DNA from: UBA1412 sp964609795
Lineage (GTDB): Bacteria; Verrucomicrobiota; Verrucomicrobiia; Limisphaerales; UBA1412
Direction of reading: 5' to 3'
Length of the DNA: 64,000 nucleotides
Assembly: GCA_964609795.1 (NCBI GenBank)
Contig: CAZSTC010000001.1
Location: forward strand, 1-64,000
Under the pieces are notes generated by a model. That model saw only the letters and a list, made by a program, of their open reading frames with translations. It was not told the origin of the DNA and ran no database searches. Below are positions 6,156 to 16,023 of this stretch, piece by piece. Both the position numbers and the translations under genes were made by a program. Positions within the stretch are counted from its first letter, which is position 1; each line of letters begins with the position of its first letter.

Positions 6156-7180
6156 ATGGCCTTATACTCCAGCCCCTGCAAGGTCAATCTGATACTGAAT
6201 ATTCTGGGTCCCCGTCCTGACGGATTTCANNNNNNNNNNNNNNNNNNNNNNNNNNNNNNNNNNNNNNNNNNNNNNNNNNNNNNNNNNNNNNNNNNNNNNN
6301 NNNNNNNNNNNNNNNNNNNNNNNNNNNNNCCTGCAAGGTCAATCTGATACTGAATATTCTGGGTCCCCGTCCTGACGGATTTCACGACCTGGAAACTCTT
6401 TTCTATCCCGTACCGATTTTTGATCAATTGGAGCTGGAGAGCAACGGCGGAGCCTTCCGTTTTACCTGCAACACGGACCGCGTTCCCACCGGACCGACGA
6501 ATCTGGTTTATCGGGCGGCAATGCTCTTCTTTGAAAAAGCGGCGATTCAGCCTGAGGGGCATATTCACCTGGTCAAAAATTTACCTGTGGAAGCAGGGTT
6601 GGGTGCGGGCAGTGCCAATGCGGCCTTCACCCTGAGGGCGTTAAACCGGGAGTATGATTCCCCGCTGGAAGCGACGCAGTTGAGCCAATTAGCCTCTTTG
6701 TTGGGTTCGGATGTTCCTTTTTTTCTGCAGGATGCCCCGGCCATCGGACGCGGGCGAGGGGAAAAGCTGGAGAGATTGAGCTCCTTACCTGCCTTGGCCG
6801 GAAAAGGGATTATTCTTATAAAGCCCAATTTTGGGGTATCTACTGCCTGGGCTTACAAAGAATTGGCCCGGTATCCTTCTGATCAAAAGGGTCGGCCGGG
6901 TCGGGTGGATGAGCTGGTCAGGGCTCTGACCGAGAGGACGCTTTCCGAAAGCGTGCCTCTTTTCTACAATTCTTTGGAGGCTCCCGTTTTGCCTCAATAT
7001 CCTCTTTTGGCCGAGTATCAGAAGTTCTTGAGGGAGCTTGGAGCCGATGTTACACTTATGAGCGGGAGTGGGTCTACCACGTTTGCTTTGGTTTCCAGCC
7101 GGGATGCTGCGGAAAGAATGGCGGACCGGTTCAAAGAGCGGTTCGGCTCTGATTTTTGGATTGCGATAGCTGAAATGTGA
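6156..7180 (+). CDS. ispE: 4-diphosphocytidyl-2-C-methyl-D-erythritol kinase
   Basis: GHMP-family kinase of the MEP isoprenoid pathway; it phosphorylates CDP-ME at the 2-position. A run of 100 N (6230-6329) interrupts the gene, but the 55 bases before the run are repeated exactly after it. Merging the two copies restores one uninterrupted frame of 289 residues. It reads SSPCKVNLILNILGPRPDGF at the N-terminus (family form PAKxNLxLxVxGkRpDGYH), LPVEAGLGAGSANAAFTLRA for the ATP loop, and MSGSGSTTFAL near the C-terminus. Length is normal for IspE. It starts at ATG 6156 just after a terminator and is probably monocistronic or read with etfB. Confidence 0.92.
6175..6384 (+). repeat. 55-bp exact duplication flanking the second N run (contig-end overlap)
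   Basis: Bases 6175-6229 and 6330-6384 are identical, with 100 N between them. Such overlapping contig ends indicate a scaffolding artefact rather than missing DNA. The true sequence is a single copy. Confidence 0.9.
6230..6329. other. Assembly gap (100 N), probably spurious
   Basis: Exactly 100 N between two copies of the same 55 bases inside ispE. Collapsing them leaves an intact gene. Confidence 0.95.
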
Positions 7181-7260
7181 GACTCGAGGATTTTCCTGTC
7201 GATCTGTATGGGAATAGATTCAGCTCTTAGGAAGGAATTTATTTAAGACACTATTTTTAT

Positions 7261-8070
7261 ATGGCAAATGCTTATCAAATTATCGTTTGCGGGAGCCTGG
7301 TGCCGGATCCGCTTCAGACTCTGGAGCCGATTTCTACTCCCGGCGGTCCTGCGTTGAAGAATGAGTTGATGTTGCCTGCGGCACTGGACCCCTGGGCCGG
7401 GCACGCACTTTTTGAGGCCGCAAATCTCGCGAAACAGAATCCCGGTTCTCAAGTTTGGCTGGTGAGCCTGGGACCCAAGGCAAAGCTACAGCAGCTCATG
7501 ATGAGCGTGGCTCAAAAGGCCGCTTTTACTTTTGTTCCTGTGGAAGGCAATGCGGGCGGATTCATGAGTTCGGTTGACTGCGCTTCAGCTCTGGTGAAAG
7601 CGATTCAAGGCATTGCAGGGTTGGATATGGGACGAGTTTTGCTTTTTGGCGGATGGGAATCAGCCTCTCGTGGAGCCGGTTCTACTCTTCAACTGGTAGG
7701 CGAAGCACTTGGAATTCACGATCAGTTCATGGGGGTTGATGAGATAAAAGTCCGAGAGGATGGTTCCTTCACAGTATTAGAGCGCGTGGAAGGGGCTTGC
7801 CATCAGGAGAGTCTCTGTGCGGGAGCGCCCGCAGTACTGGGTTGGGCAACGGGGAACCTGCCCGAGCCGACCAATAACCCACAGGTGGGGATGGTGAATA
7901 TGCGCTCGATTATGCCGGCTTTGCAAAAGGCTGTTAAAGCAGAGGTAGGGCTGGACGGAGTGGAATACGTTTCCGTGAGTCTGCCCAAACAGTTGCGCGA
8001 TACCCGCATCGTTAAGGACATGCCGGCGGAGGAGATTGCGCGTGAAATTGTGGAATGGATCAAGAAGTAA
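7261..8070 (+). CDS. etfB: Electron transfer flavoprotein, beta subunit
   Basis: 269 residues of the ETF beta fold. N-terminal AYQIIVCGSLVPDPLQTLEP, an AEANLAKQ-like helix (FEAANLAKQNPGSQVWLVSL), and the nucleotide-binding stretch GWESASRGAGSTLQLVGEAL, where typical EtfB has DGDTGQVGP. The protein accepts electrons from acyl-CoA or other dehydrogenases and passes them to ETF:quinone oxidoreductase or in bifurcation. It lies 14 nt before etfA. No dehydrogenase gene is nearby. The AMP-loop sequence differs from the textbook motif, consistent with a divergent ETF subgroup. Confidence 0.88.
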   Translation: MANAYQIIVCGSLVPDPLQTLEPISTPGGPALKNELMLPAALDPWAGHALFEAANLAKQNPGSQVWLVSLGPKAKLQQLMMSVAQKAAFTFVPVEGNAGGFMSSVDCASALVKAIQGIAGLDMGRVLLFGGWESASRGAGSTLQLVGEALGIHDQFMGVDEIKVREDGSFTVLERVEGACHQESLCAGAPAVLGWATGNLPEPTNNPQVGMVNMRSIMPALQKAVKAEVGLDGVEYVSVSLPKQLRDTRIVKDMPAEEIAREIVEWIKK

Positions 8071-8084
8071 ACGGAGGAAGTAGA

Positions 8085-9107
8085 ATGGAAAAGATTTTAT
8101 TATTAGGTTTTGCAGATCAGGTTTCCTCTAAACTTTTGGCGGAAGGTGCGACCGTTGCAGCCAGTTTGGCGGCGTCTTTGGGCTGCCCCTGGGAAGTGGC
8201 TCTGATAGGAGAAAAGGTCCAGGAAGCGGCCAATACCCTGGGCGGTAGCGGTGCGGCCAAGTTTTACGGAGTAGAAGGCGAGGATTTTGCTTTTGCCCGT
8301 TATTCAAGCGATCTGCCCGCAGCCGAAGCTTTGCTCAAAGAGAGTCAGGCAACCGTCATTCTGGTTCCCGGCAGCAGTCGAGCCAATCGGGTGCTCTCTG
8401 CTCTGGCGATGCGTTTGGGCGGCCGTGCGGATACGCATATTAGCTCTGTAACGGCGAAAGAGGGCAAGGTTTTGGCTAATCGCTGGTTTTATCGTCAGCG
8501 TATGGAGGCTTGTTTCACTCGTCCGCAGCGTCCCTGGGTTATAGGGTTGGAGCCGGGCAATGTTGAGCCACAGGCTTTTAGTGCTAGCTCTGTACAAATG
8601 CAGATGCTTTCAGTCGCACTGCCGGATGCAGCCAAACGGACGAAGGTTTTGGGTTTGAAATACCCTGCAGGAACGGCCCAGACAATCCGCCCTGATGCGA
8701 AGTTGCTCTTTGTGGCCGGGGCCGGCTGGACCAAGAAACAGGCGGATGGACAGATTCATGCCGCGGAGGCTGAAAAAGCAATTTTAGATTTCCTCAGCAA
8801 GGCTCAAGCCTCTCTGGGAAGCACGAAATCTCTGGTGGATCAATCCGGAGAAGGAAATGCTGTTCTGAGTTTCATGACTCACCTGAACCAGGTGGGCCAA
8901 ACCGGCAGTACGCCTCGCCATTCCAAGGGACTGGCGACCTGCTGCCACGGAGAGGAGCCGCATGTCGTCGGATGGCGTTTCGTGACGGAGCGCCGTGCGG
9001 TCAATACGGACGCCAATTGTGGATGGGCTCGGGGTAAAACCGATGTTCTCTACGTGGCGGATGCCTTTGAAGTCATGAAGAAGGTCAACGAGATTCTCTC
9101 TGTGTAA
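8085..9107 (+). CDS. etfA: Electron transfer flavoprotein, alpha subunit, divergent C-terminal FAD domain
   Basis: 340 residues from the ATG at 8085, preceded by GGAGGAAG. An in-frame ATG at 8055 would overlap etfB and is less likely. The N-terminal domain is ordinary (MEKILLLGFADQVSSKLLAE; VILVPGSSRANRVLSALAMR). The C-terminal FAD-binding half keeps a VGQTG motif. However, the canonical following region (VAPxLYIAxGISGAIQHxAG) is replaced by TPRHSKGLATCCHGEEPHVV and then RRAVNTDANCGWARGKTDVL. FAD binding may therefore be altered. It partners EtfB and is followed by a strong terminator. Confidence 0.82.
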   Translation: MEKILLLGFADQVSSKLLAEGATVAASLAASLGCPWEVALIGEKVQEAANTLGGSGAAKFYGVEGEDFAFARYSSDLPAAEALLKESQATVILVPGSSRANRVLSALAMRLGGRADTHISSVTAKEGKVLANRWFYRQRMEACFTRPQRPWVIGLEPGNVEPQAFSASSVQMQMLSVALPDAAKRTKVLGLKYPAGTAQTIRPDAKLLFVAGAGWTKKQADGQIHAAEAEKAILDFLSKAQASLGSTKSLVDQSGEGNAVLSFMTHLNQVGQTGSTPRHSKGLATCCHGEEPHVVGWRFVTERRAVNTDANCGWARGKTDVLYVADAFEVMKKVNEILSV

Positions 9108-9139
9108 GAGGGGTTTGTTTTAAATAAAAAGACTTAAAT

Positions 9140-9183
9140 ACACCGGGGGTAAGTGTTTCAACCGCTTGCCCCTGGTGTTTTTT
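9140..9183 (+). terminator. Rho-independent terminator of etfBA
   Basis: Stem ACACCGGGGGTAAG (9140-9153) with CTTGCCCCTGGTGT (9165-9178), one mismatch region, 11-nt loop, followed by six T. Confidence 0.85.
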
Positions 9184-9224
9184 CTCCATTTGCAATAGGC
9201 GTTTTTGAGGAGTATAATTTGAAC

Positions 9225-12200
9225 ATGAGAGTGCGTTTGTTGACACACCTTTTCACAAGGAGAAATCTCTGGATTATGAGTATGCTGATTCTATTCAGCA
9301 TGGGTATGAAATTACCGGCCGATGTTCACCTTCGCAATGCGGTCTTGAAGACGGAGAAAAACGCCTCGAATTTTGGCGCCATCCAGCGAATCCAGCCCTC
9401 GAGCGGCTCTCAGGGAGCACTGCAAATTTTTACCTTCAAGGCACCCCTCACCGAACTTGAAAGAGAAGTTTTAAAAAAACAGGGGATTGAGCCCCTGCGT
9501 TATCTGCCCGATAACAGTTGGATTTGCAGGGTGCTCTCCTCTGAAAAAGTCGAGGCGGCAGCCTCTGCTGATTCACTTTTATCCGACCTCGTTGTCTGGA
9601 GAGGGGAATACAAGCCCGAATATAAAATCCTGAAAAGCATCACGGACACTCCGGGTTGGAATCTCTCCGGGACGCCTCAGAAAATTCGGGTGATTCTGGC
9701 TCAGGATACCTCTGAAGAGGAGATAGAGAGTCTGCGGAAACTGATTCGATCCTCGGGGCAAACGGGAAAGCAGGGGAATGCAATTTTTTTAAACGGGCTG
9801 GCAACCGGTATGGTTCTGGAAGAGCTTATCTCCAACGAAAATATCCTCTGGATAGAGCCTGCCGCCAAGCCGAAGCTGCTGGGTGAAGTGGCCGCAAAAA
9901 TTATTGAGGGAGACAGCGGGTCGGGGCATCTCACTTTCGCGCAAGATCTCGGTTATGACGGCAGTGGAGTGGTGACGGCTGTGGCGGATACAGGAATGGA
10001 TTCGGGGCAACTTGGTTTTCTCCATCCGGATTTGAATGACCAAATTAAAGCCCTCTTCTTCTACGGTGATGTGCTTTCGGCGGCCGATGAACATGGGCAC
10101 GGGACTCATGTGGCCGGTTCGGTGGTGGCTAATGGGATGCTAGGTTGGGGCACGGTCAACGATGATGGGTATCTTTTCGGACTGGGTACCGCGCCGGGTG
10201 CGAAACTGGTCGCCCAGAGATTGATCGATAAAACGGGCACTTTGTTTTTGACGGAAGATTTCCAACAACTGGCTTCAGATGCGTATCGTGAAGGGGTGAG
10301 CGTCGTCAACAATAGCTGGGGTGCGGAGCAGAGCGGCCGCTATGACAGCTATGCAGCCGAGTATGACGGACTCGTGCGGGATTCGGATTTTCAGGCAGAG
10401 GGGAGTCAGGAAATGGCTTATGTTTTTGCTGCCGGCAACAGCGGACCGGGAACGCAAACCCTCATCACACCGGGCATCGGCAAGAACGTTATTACGGTGG
10501 GTGCCAGCCAGAGTGCTCGTGAAGTGCTCTATATTTATGAGGATGGGATAGATGCCATGGCTGATTTTTCCAGTCGCGGACCGACTGAGGATGGGCGCTA
10601 CAAACCTGATATTGTGGCTCCGGGGACTTGGATATCCTCTGCCCGGTCTTCTCTGGCACCGGAGGGAAATGAGTGGCTCGGTATTGACGATCACTACACC
10701 TATATGGGTGGGACAAGTATGGCCAGCCCACTGGCGACCGGTAGTGCCGCGGTCATTATTCAATATTTTCGGGAGATGTGTGGGGCGCAAAGCCCTTCTC
10801 CCTCTTTGCTGAAAGCGCTCATGATCAGCACTGCGACGGACATGAACGATGACTATGGCACGGCCCCGGTTCCTAATAATGACGAAGGGTGGGGACGGCT
10901 CTGGCTGCCGGAGATGATTGAGTCGGACCGGATTTTTCTCTGTGAAAACCAATCGGTTTTGCTTCGCCAGGAAGAGCAGTGGAGCCGGGAAGTTCTTGTA
11001 AATAACTCTGAAGAACCTCTCAAAATCACTTTGGCATATACGGACGTTCCCGGGTTGCCTTCTTCGGTTTTATCGCTGGTGAATGATCTGGATTTGCAGG
11101 TCACCGCTCCGGATGGAACGGTTTATTATGGCAACCAGTTTTTGAACGGGAGTTCTTTTCCGGGGGCTTCTCCTGATCGAAGAAACAACGTGGAAGGTTT
11201 TTACCTGCCTGAGCCAATGCTCGGAATGTACAGGGTGAGTGTCTTGGCGTTTCGGGTTTCTGAGGATGCCAGAACGGATACGGCGGAAATCGACCAGGAT
11301 TTCTCGCTGGTGATTGCAGGCGGCCTGGCTATCGAGAGTGAGCAAAACTTGATTTGCCTGGAAGGTTCTGAGCCGACCCCGTTGCCCAGCCGGGGAATCC
11401 TATTGATGGACCGAGGCTTCTACCGCGACTGGGATGAAATTATCGTTACTTTGTATGATGCGGATTTAGACCCGAAAGGGAGCGCTTCTGTTATGGTAAC
11501 CTCGGATTCATTTCCGCAGGGTAGAAAGTTGCAGTTACTCCCAATAGGCGGCTCGGGTTTTGCCGGGAAATTGAGAACGGTAAATGCCTTGGCAGATATT
11601 ATTTTAGAGGATGATATGCTCCCGGTTCTGGATGGAGAGGTGATTATCGCGACCTACCATGATGCCCATCCCGAAGCGATTATCACGGCAACAGCTCTGA
11701 CGGACATTGTGCCGCCGCAGGTGGTTGCTCAAGAATCCTGGTTTTCTTATGGGAAGATCACGATTTATCTGGAGACCGATACATTCAGCAAGATAACGAT
11801 TCGTTATGGCTTTGATCAGGTTTTGAATAAAGAGGTGACTATGCCCGGTTATCGCTTGGAGCATGAGTTCTATTTATCAGGTTTGCAGGAAGGCGTGTAC
11901 TATTACCAGATTGAAGCGGTAGACCAGGCCGGGAATGTGACGATTGCTGATAATAACGGAAAGTATTTTACATTTCAGGTGGAAAAATCTGCCAGCATCC
12001 TTCTGGTGGATGGCGTCAGCTCTATGAATTCAGGAGGGATATTCGGATTTGAAATTATTCCGCCTCCTTTAAGCGGTTACACGGATCCATTGGATGCACT
12101 GGGCTACAGCTATGAGCTCTGGAGACTGGATGAGATGGGTTCATTGCCGTTACTGGAGGATTTGATCGCTTATGACGCAGTAATCTGGAGGCTCAATGAT

Positions 12201-14483
12201 CTGAACTATCTGGACCTGGTGAGCACCTATCTAATTCCGCCGGAAAACCTGGAGGCTATTGTCGCTTATGTTCAAGGAGGAGGCGCTTTTTTCCTCTCCT
12301 CTATGGAAATATTGAGCTGGGGAAGCCCTGTTTTTCAAAGTCAGGTTTTGCATGTTGCATCTTTTACTGAGGATACGGAGGTTCCTTCCATTTTGGGTGT
12401 ACCGGGTAGTTCCATCGGCAACTCGGTTGATCTCGGGCTGGATTATTCGGAGTTTCCGAGAATTACAGATTTCTATGAACTGGGACCTGATTTATCAGAT
12501 ACGTTTGTGGCGGGAGAGGGTGCCGCTGCGGTCTTTCATGGAGAGCTCGGAACGGTCGGTGTTCAATACCCGGTCAGCACCGTGGAGGCAACTTCAGGCC
12601 GTACCGTTTTCTTCAGCTTCCCGATAGACGCCATTCCGATGGAGGGTGATTCTCCCAATAACCGCGTTGAAATTTTCAAGCGAGTGCTCCAATTTTTGTG
12701 TCCGGGACTTGATGGCTATGGAAGCCTTGCATTTGCTGATTCCGCCTATACGGTTCCCTCACTGGCAACGATTGAATTGGCTGATTCGGATTTAGCCGGG
12801 AGGAAAGAGGTCTCCATACAGGTCTATACGGATTCAGAGGCGGAAAAGCGTGAGCTCATGCTTTCGCCCACGGTCTATCCCGGGGTATTCAGGGGATTCA
12901 TCGCACTCAAGGATATTGGCCAGGCGCCTTCAGAGGAATATCTGCGGGCAGTGGATGGTGATTCTCTCTATGCAGAGTATTTCGACGAATCACAAGGCCG
13001 AATCGAGAAGATTCAGGTGGAAATAGATACCATCGCGCCGACCATCAGTGATACATCCATTGAGTTGGATTATATGGATGGAGAGATTACCTGGGAGACT
13101 GACGAGATGTCTGATTCTTTAGTGGAGTTTGGCGAGACTCCATCTCTGGGCCGCTCGGTTTATAATGAGGTTTTCACTTATGCGCATTCTATCACAATCA
13201 CGAAGTTACTGCCGGATAAGGTATACTATTTCCGGGTCAGCTCTCGCGATGCGGCCAAGAATACCGGTTGCGATGATAACGAGGGCAAACTCTACCTGTT
13301 AAAGACTCCGGCGCCGCTGCCCTTACCCTGGGAAGATGATTTTGAAACTGAGAATTCGCTCTGGCTTTCCCTGAGTGACGCCTCTGCTTTTGATTGGGGC
13401 AATGCCAGTATTTGGGAACGAGGTGCTCCCAGCCCGGCTCTTGAGAATATTGTGCCCGGAGCTTACTCGGGGAGCTCTTGTTATGGGATTAATCTTCAGG
13501 CAAATCATGATGAGGTTTCCATAGCGGCCCTCTTCAGTCCGGCTCTCTATATCCCTGAAGGAAGCCGGGCCGCACTGAGTTTCATGACAGCCTACGACAT
13601 GATTATCTGGGAAGAGTTCGTGCTTCTAAACGCGGGAGAGCTTTCCATTACGGCGGATAACGGACTCAATTGGGTGACGTTGGTCACTTTCGCGGATGAT
13701 TCGACGGGAGGACAATGGGAAGAGGTGGAAGTAGATTTAAGCAGGTGGTCCGGAAGTACGGTTCGTTTCCAATGGTATTACAATTTTCTGTCGATCGGCT
13801 CGGATCAGATACCCGGATGGTATGTAGATGATATCTCGGTACGCGTTGAAAACTCTGGGGAAGGAGAGCTTCGTGTGGTGAGTAATCTCTCTGCCGGACA
13901 ATGGAAGCTGAGCTCAGCTGAAGACCCACTTTTCGATTTATCCGGTGGAGGTTTATCCTACACTGATTTCATCCCCACCGACTGCGATTATACTTTGAGC
14001 TGGGAGTCGGTCCCCTGGTATATCACGCCTCAGACCGAAACAAAAACGTTGGAATCGGAAGCCGGGAGTGTTCTCTTCGAAGGAGTTTATTACTTCAACG
14101 ACGAGAACAAGAATCAAATAGCCGACGAATGGGAAGAGTACTTTTTCGAGAGATTACTCTCACAGGAAGAGGAAAACGAAGATAGCGACGGAGATGGCCT
14201 CTGCAATCGGGATGAGTTTTGGGCAGGGACAGATCCCTTGAACCCGGCCTCGAATTTGAAGATCTTTACCCATTTCAACGGTGAGGAATCTCAGCTTTCT
14301 CTTGTTTGGCTCGGGGTAAAGGGGAAGAGCTATCAATTGCAGAGCAGTATTGATTTGAAAGAGTGGTCTCCGGAGGGAGAGCCGATACGCCCCGGCGCAG
14401 ATGGAGAGCTTTCCATCAGGGTGCCGCTGCAGGCTTTTGACGCCACCCCAGCCGGTTGGTATCGGATAGAAATGACTCCTTAA
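9225..14483 (+). CDS. Giant secreted subtilisin-like (S8) serine protease, multidomain
   Basis: 1752 residues from the ATG at 9225 (a TTG at 9219 is also possible). A GTG at 9153 lies inside the preceding terminator and is rejected. A hydrophobic signal segment (LWIMSMLILFSMGM) is followed by a ~200-residue propeptide-like region. The S8 triad is D255 (AVADTGMD), H292 (HGHGTHVAG) and S498 (GGTSMASPLATG), with the oxyanion Asn near 405 (AAGNSGPG). Next come a P-domain-like beta module, two fibronectin-III-like modules (PDKVYYFRVSSRDAAKNTG in the second), and a jelly-roll-like module (DDFETENSLW to GWYVDDISV). A Ca-binding thrombospondin-3-like stretch (DSDGDGLCNRDEFWAGTDPL) and a terminal beta module (YQLQSSIDLKEW) end the protein. 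No PEP-CTERM or sortase tail is seen. Confidence 0.88.
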   Translation: MRVRLLTHLFTRRNLWIMSMLILFSMGMKLPADVHLRNAVLKTEKNASNFGAIQRIQPSSGSQGALQIFTFKAPLTELEREVLKKQGIEPLRYLPDNSWICRVLSSEKVEAAASADSLLSDLVVWRGEYKPEYKILKSITDTPGWNLSGTPQKIRVILAQDTSEEEIESLRKLIRSSGQTGKQGNAIFLNGLATGMVLEELISNENILWIEPAAKPKLLGEVAAKIIEGDSGSGHLTFAQDLGYDGSGVVTAVADTGMDSGQLGFLHPDLNDQIKALFFYGDVLSAADEHGHGTHVAGSVVANGMLGWGTVNDDGYLFGLGTAPGAKLVAQRLIDKTGTLFLTEDFQQLASDAYREGVSVVNNSWGAEQSGRYDSYAAEYDGLVRDSDFQAEGSQEMAYVFAAGNSGPGTQTLITPGIGKNVITVGASQSAREVLYIYEDGIDAMADFSSRGPTEDGRYKPDIVAPGTWISSARSSLAPEGNEWLGIDDHYTYMGGTSMASPLATGSAAVIIQYFREMCGAQSPSPSLLKALMISTATDMNDDYGTAPVPNNDEGWGRLWLPEMIESDRIFLCENQSVLLRQEEQWSREVLVNNSEEPLKITLAYTDVPGLPSSVLSLVNDLDLQVTAPDGTVYYGNQFLNGSSFPGASPDRRNNVEGFYLPEPMLGMYRVSVLAFRVSEDARTDTAEIDQDFSLVIAGGLAIESEQNLICLEGSEPTPLPSRGILLMDRGFYRDWDEIIVTLYDADLDPKGSASVMVTSDSFPQGRKLQLLPIGGSGFAGKLRTVNALADIILEDDMLPVLDGEVIIATYHDAHPEAIITATALTDIVPPQVVAQESWFSYGKITIYLETDTFSKITIRYGFDQVLNKEVTMPGYRLEHEFYLSGLQEGVYYYQIEAVDQAGNVTIADNNGKYFTFQVEKSASILLVDGVSSMNSGGIFGFEIIPPPLSGYTDPLDALGYSYELWRLDEMGSLPLLEDLIAYDAVIWRLNDLNYLDLVSTYLIPPENLEAIVAYVQGGGAFFLSSMEILSWGSPVFQSQVLHVASFTEDTEVPSILGVPGSSIGNSVDLGLDYSEFPRITDFYELGPDLSDTFVAGEGAAAVFHGELGTVGVQYPVSTVEATSGRTVFFSFPIDAIPMEGDSPNNRVEIFKRVLQFLCPGLDGYGSLAFADSAYTVPSLATIELADSDLAGRKEVSIQVYTDSEAEKRELMLSPTVYPGVFRGFIALKDIGQAPSEEYLRAVDGDSLYAEYFDESQGRIEKIQVEIDTIAPTISDTSIELDYMDGEITWETDEMSDSLVEFGETPSLGRSVYNEVFTYAHSITITKLLPDKVYYFRVSSRDAAKNTGCDDNEGKLYLLKTPAPLPLPWEDDFETENSLWLSLSDASAFDWGNASIWERGAPSPALENIVPGAYSGSSCYGINLQANHDEVSIAALFSPALYIPEGSRAALSFMTAYDMIIWEEFVLLNAGELSITADNGLNWVTLVTFADDSTGGQWEEVEVDLSRWSGSTVRFQWYYNFLSIGSDQIPGWYVDDISVRVENSGEGELRVVSNLSAGQWKLSSAEDPLFDLSGGGLSYTDFIPTDCDYTLSWESVPWYITPQTETKTLESEAGSVLFEGVYYFNDENKNQIADEWEEYFFERLLSQEEENEDSDGDGLCNRDEFWAGTDPLNPASNLKIFTHFNGEESQLSLVWLGVKGKSYQLQSSIDLKEWSPEGEPIRPGADGELSIRVPLQAFDATPAGWYRIEMTP

Positions 14484-14505
14484 AAGGTTATTGTATTCTT
14501 TAGTT

Positions 14506-14543
14506 TCGGCTGGTTCATGTAATTATTATCAGCCGATATATTT
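14506..14543 (+). terminator. Weak terminator-like hairpin after the subtilase gene
   Basis: TCGGCTG (14506-14512) pairs with CAGCCGA (14530-14536), followed by TATATTTG. Confidence 0.4.
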
Positions 14544-14645
14544 GATTCTTGAGAGGAGAAAATCCCGAAATCAAAAAAAACAGGAGGGAAGACCTTGACT
14601 CTTGTCGGTCTGGATTGCACAATCGTGAACGATTGTTTTCATGCT

Positions 14646-15989
14646 ATGAATAGGAGAAATTTTATAAAAAACACTGTTTTGGCAGGTGCGACTCTGTCGG
14701 CCATGCCTTACATCAAGGCGGATACCCCGGCTAAAAAATATAAGACAGCTTTAGTCGGAACCGGCTGGTGGGGGATGAACATCCTGGGTGAAGCAATGGC
14801 CAGCGGTCAGTGCAAGGTTGTGGGGCTTTGCGATGTGGATCAACGTTTCTTGAATGCGTCCGCTGAGAAAGTGAAAACACTTACCGGAGATACTCCCAAA
14901 ACCTATGGCGATTATCGGGAACTTCTGGAAAAAGAGAAACCGGAGATCGTGATCGTAGCGACTCCGGACCACTGGCATTCCTTGGTTTTTATTGAGGCCG
15001 TCAAACACGGGGCTCATGTTTATGTAGAGAAACCGATCAGCCACACTCTGCTGGAAGGGGCGGCTATGGTGAAGGCTGCACGTGCGGCGAACCGTGTGGC
15101 CGTATCGGGCACTCACCGCAGGGTTTCTCCCCATAACATCAGCGCCAGAGATTTTATTCGCTCAGGTAAGCTGGGTAAGATCGGGATGGTAAAAGCTTTT
15201 GTGAATTATGGCGGCGGTCCGGAAAGACCGCAAAAAAATATCGAACCACCCAAGGAATTGAATTGGGATATGTGGTGTGGTCCGGCTCCGCTGAGACCCT
15301 TCGCCGGGGATGTCAATAATCCCTGGGGCGGCGGTCCTCACCCTCGCGGATTCCGTTCCTACCTGGATTTTGCCAATGGACAACTGGCAGACTGGGGAAT
15401 TCACTGGATTGATCAGATTCAATGGATTCTCGACCTCAAACAGCCCAAGCGTATTTTCTCGATGGGCGGCCGCCCGGTTCGCGGCCCTGTTATCCTGAAT
15501 GAGAAGGAGCAGACCACGGATGCCCCCGATCACCAGATAGCGACATTTGAATATGAAGAGGGTGTAAATGTATATTGGGAGCATCGGCAGTTTGCGGGGA
15601 ACAATCAATGCAAAGGCGAAGAGGTTGGCTGCTATTTTTTTGGAACTGAAGGCGTCTTCCATCTGGGTTGGATTGGCGGCTGGGTGTTTTACCCGGCGAA
15701 TAGATCTGAGCCTATCCGCATGGCTTCTCAGCTCCACAAGCCCGATGACCAAAACATCAAGGAAAACTGGGCTGACTTCTTGAGCTGTATTGAATCCGGA
15801 AAGAAGCCGGTATCCGATATTGAGGATATATACAATGCCACAGCAAGTTGTCTGTTGGCCATGATTTCACTGAAACTGGGACGCAGTCTCAATTGGGATG
15901 CGCAGAAGCTCTCTTTTGCAAATGATCTGGAGGCTGCCTCCCTGCTCAAGCGCAGATATAGAGGCCCTTGGGAATACCCGACCCTCTAG
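14646..15989 (+). CDS. Tat-exported Gfo/Idh/MocA family oxidoreductase
   Basis: 447 residues from the ATG at 14646, which places a twin-arginine signal at the N-terminus (MNRRNFIKNTVLAGATLSAM). Upstream in-frame starts would bury this signal. A Rossmann domain follows (TALVGTGWWGMNILGEAM; VVGLCDVD), the catalytic-site EKP motif (HVYVEKPISH), and a C-terminal alpha/beta domain with DWGIHWIDQIQW. Family members oxidise or reduce sugars and polyols with NAD(P). Exported versions are abundant in Verrucomicrobiota and Planctomycetota. A strong terminator follows. The substrate cannot be read from the sequence. Confidence 0.85.
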   Translation: MNRRNFIKNTVLAGATLSAMPYIKADTPAKKYKTALVGTGWWGMNILGEAMASGQCKVVGLCDVDQRFLNASAEKVKTLTGDTPKTYGDYRELLEKEKPEIVIVATPDHWHSLVFIEAVKHGAHVYVEKPISHTLLEGAAMVKAARAANRVAVSGTHRRVSPHNISARDFIRSGKLGKIGMVKAFVNYGGGPERPQKNIEPPKELNWDMWCGPAPLRPFAGDVNNPWGGGPHPRGFRSYLDFANGQLADWGIHWIDQIQWILDLKQPKRIFSMGGRPVRGPVILNEKEQTTDAPDHQIATFEYEEGVNVYWEHRQFAGNNQCKGEEVGCYFFGTEGVFHLGWIGGWVFYPANRSEPIRMASQLHKPDDQNIKENWADFLSCIESGKKPVSDIEDIYNATASCLLAMISLKLGRSLNWDAQKLSFANDLEAASLLKRRYRGPWEYPTL

Positions 15990-16023
15990 AAACTTTTAAC
16001 ATCTTAATATACAACTTCTTAAC

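Noticed and set aside
9153..9224. 24-residue upstream extension of the subtilase gene
   Set aside because: Its GTG start lies in the stem of the etfBA terminator, and the signal peptide follows the later ATG.
10275..10952. 225-codon minus-strand ORF inside the subtilase gene
   Set aside because: It lies opposite the S8 catalytic domain; codon bias and motifs support only the plus frame.
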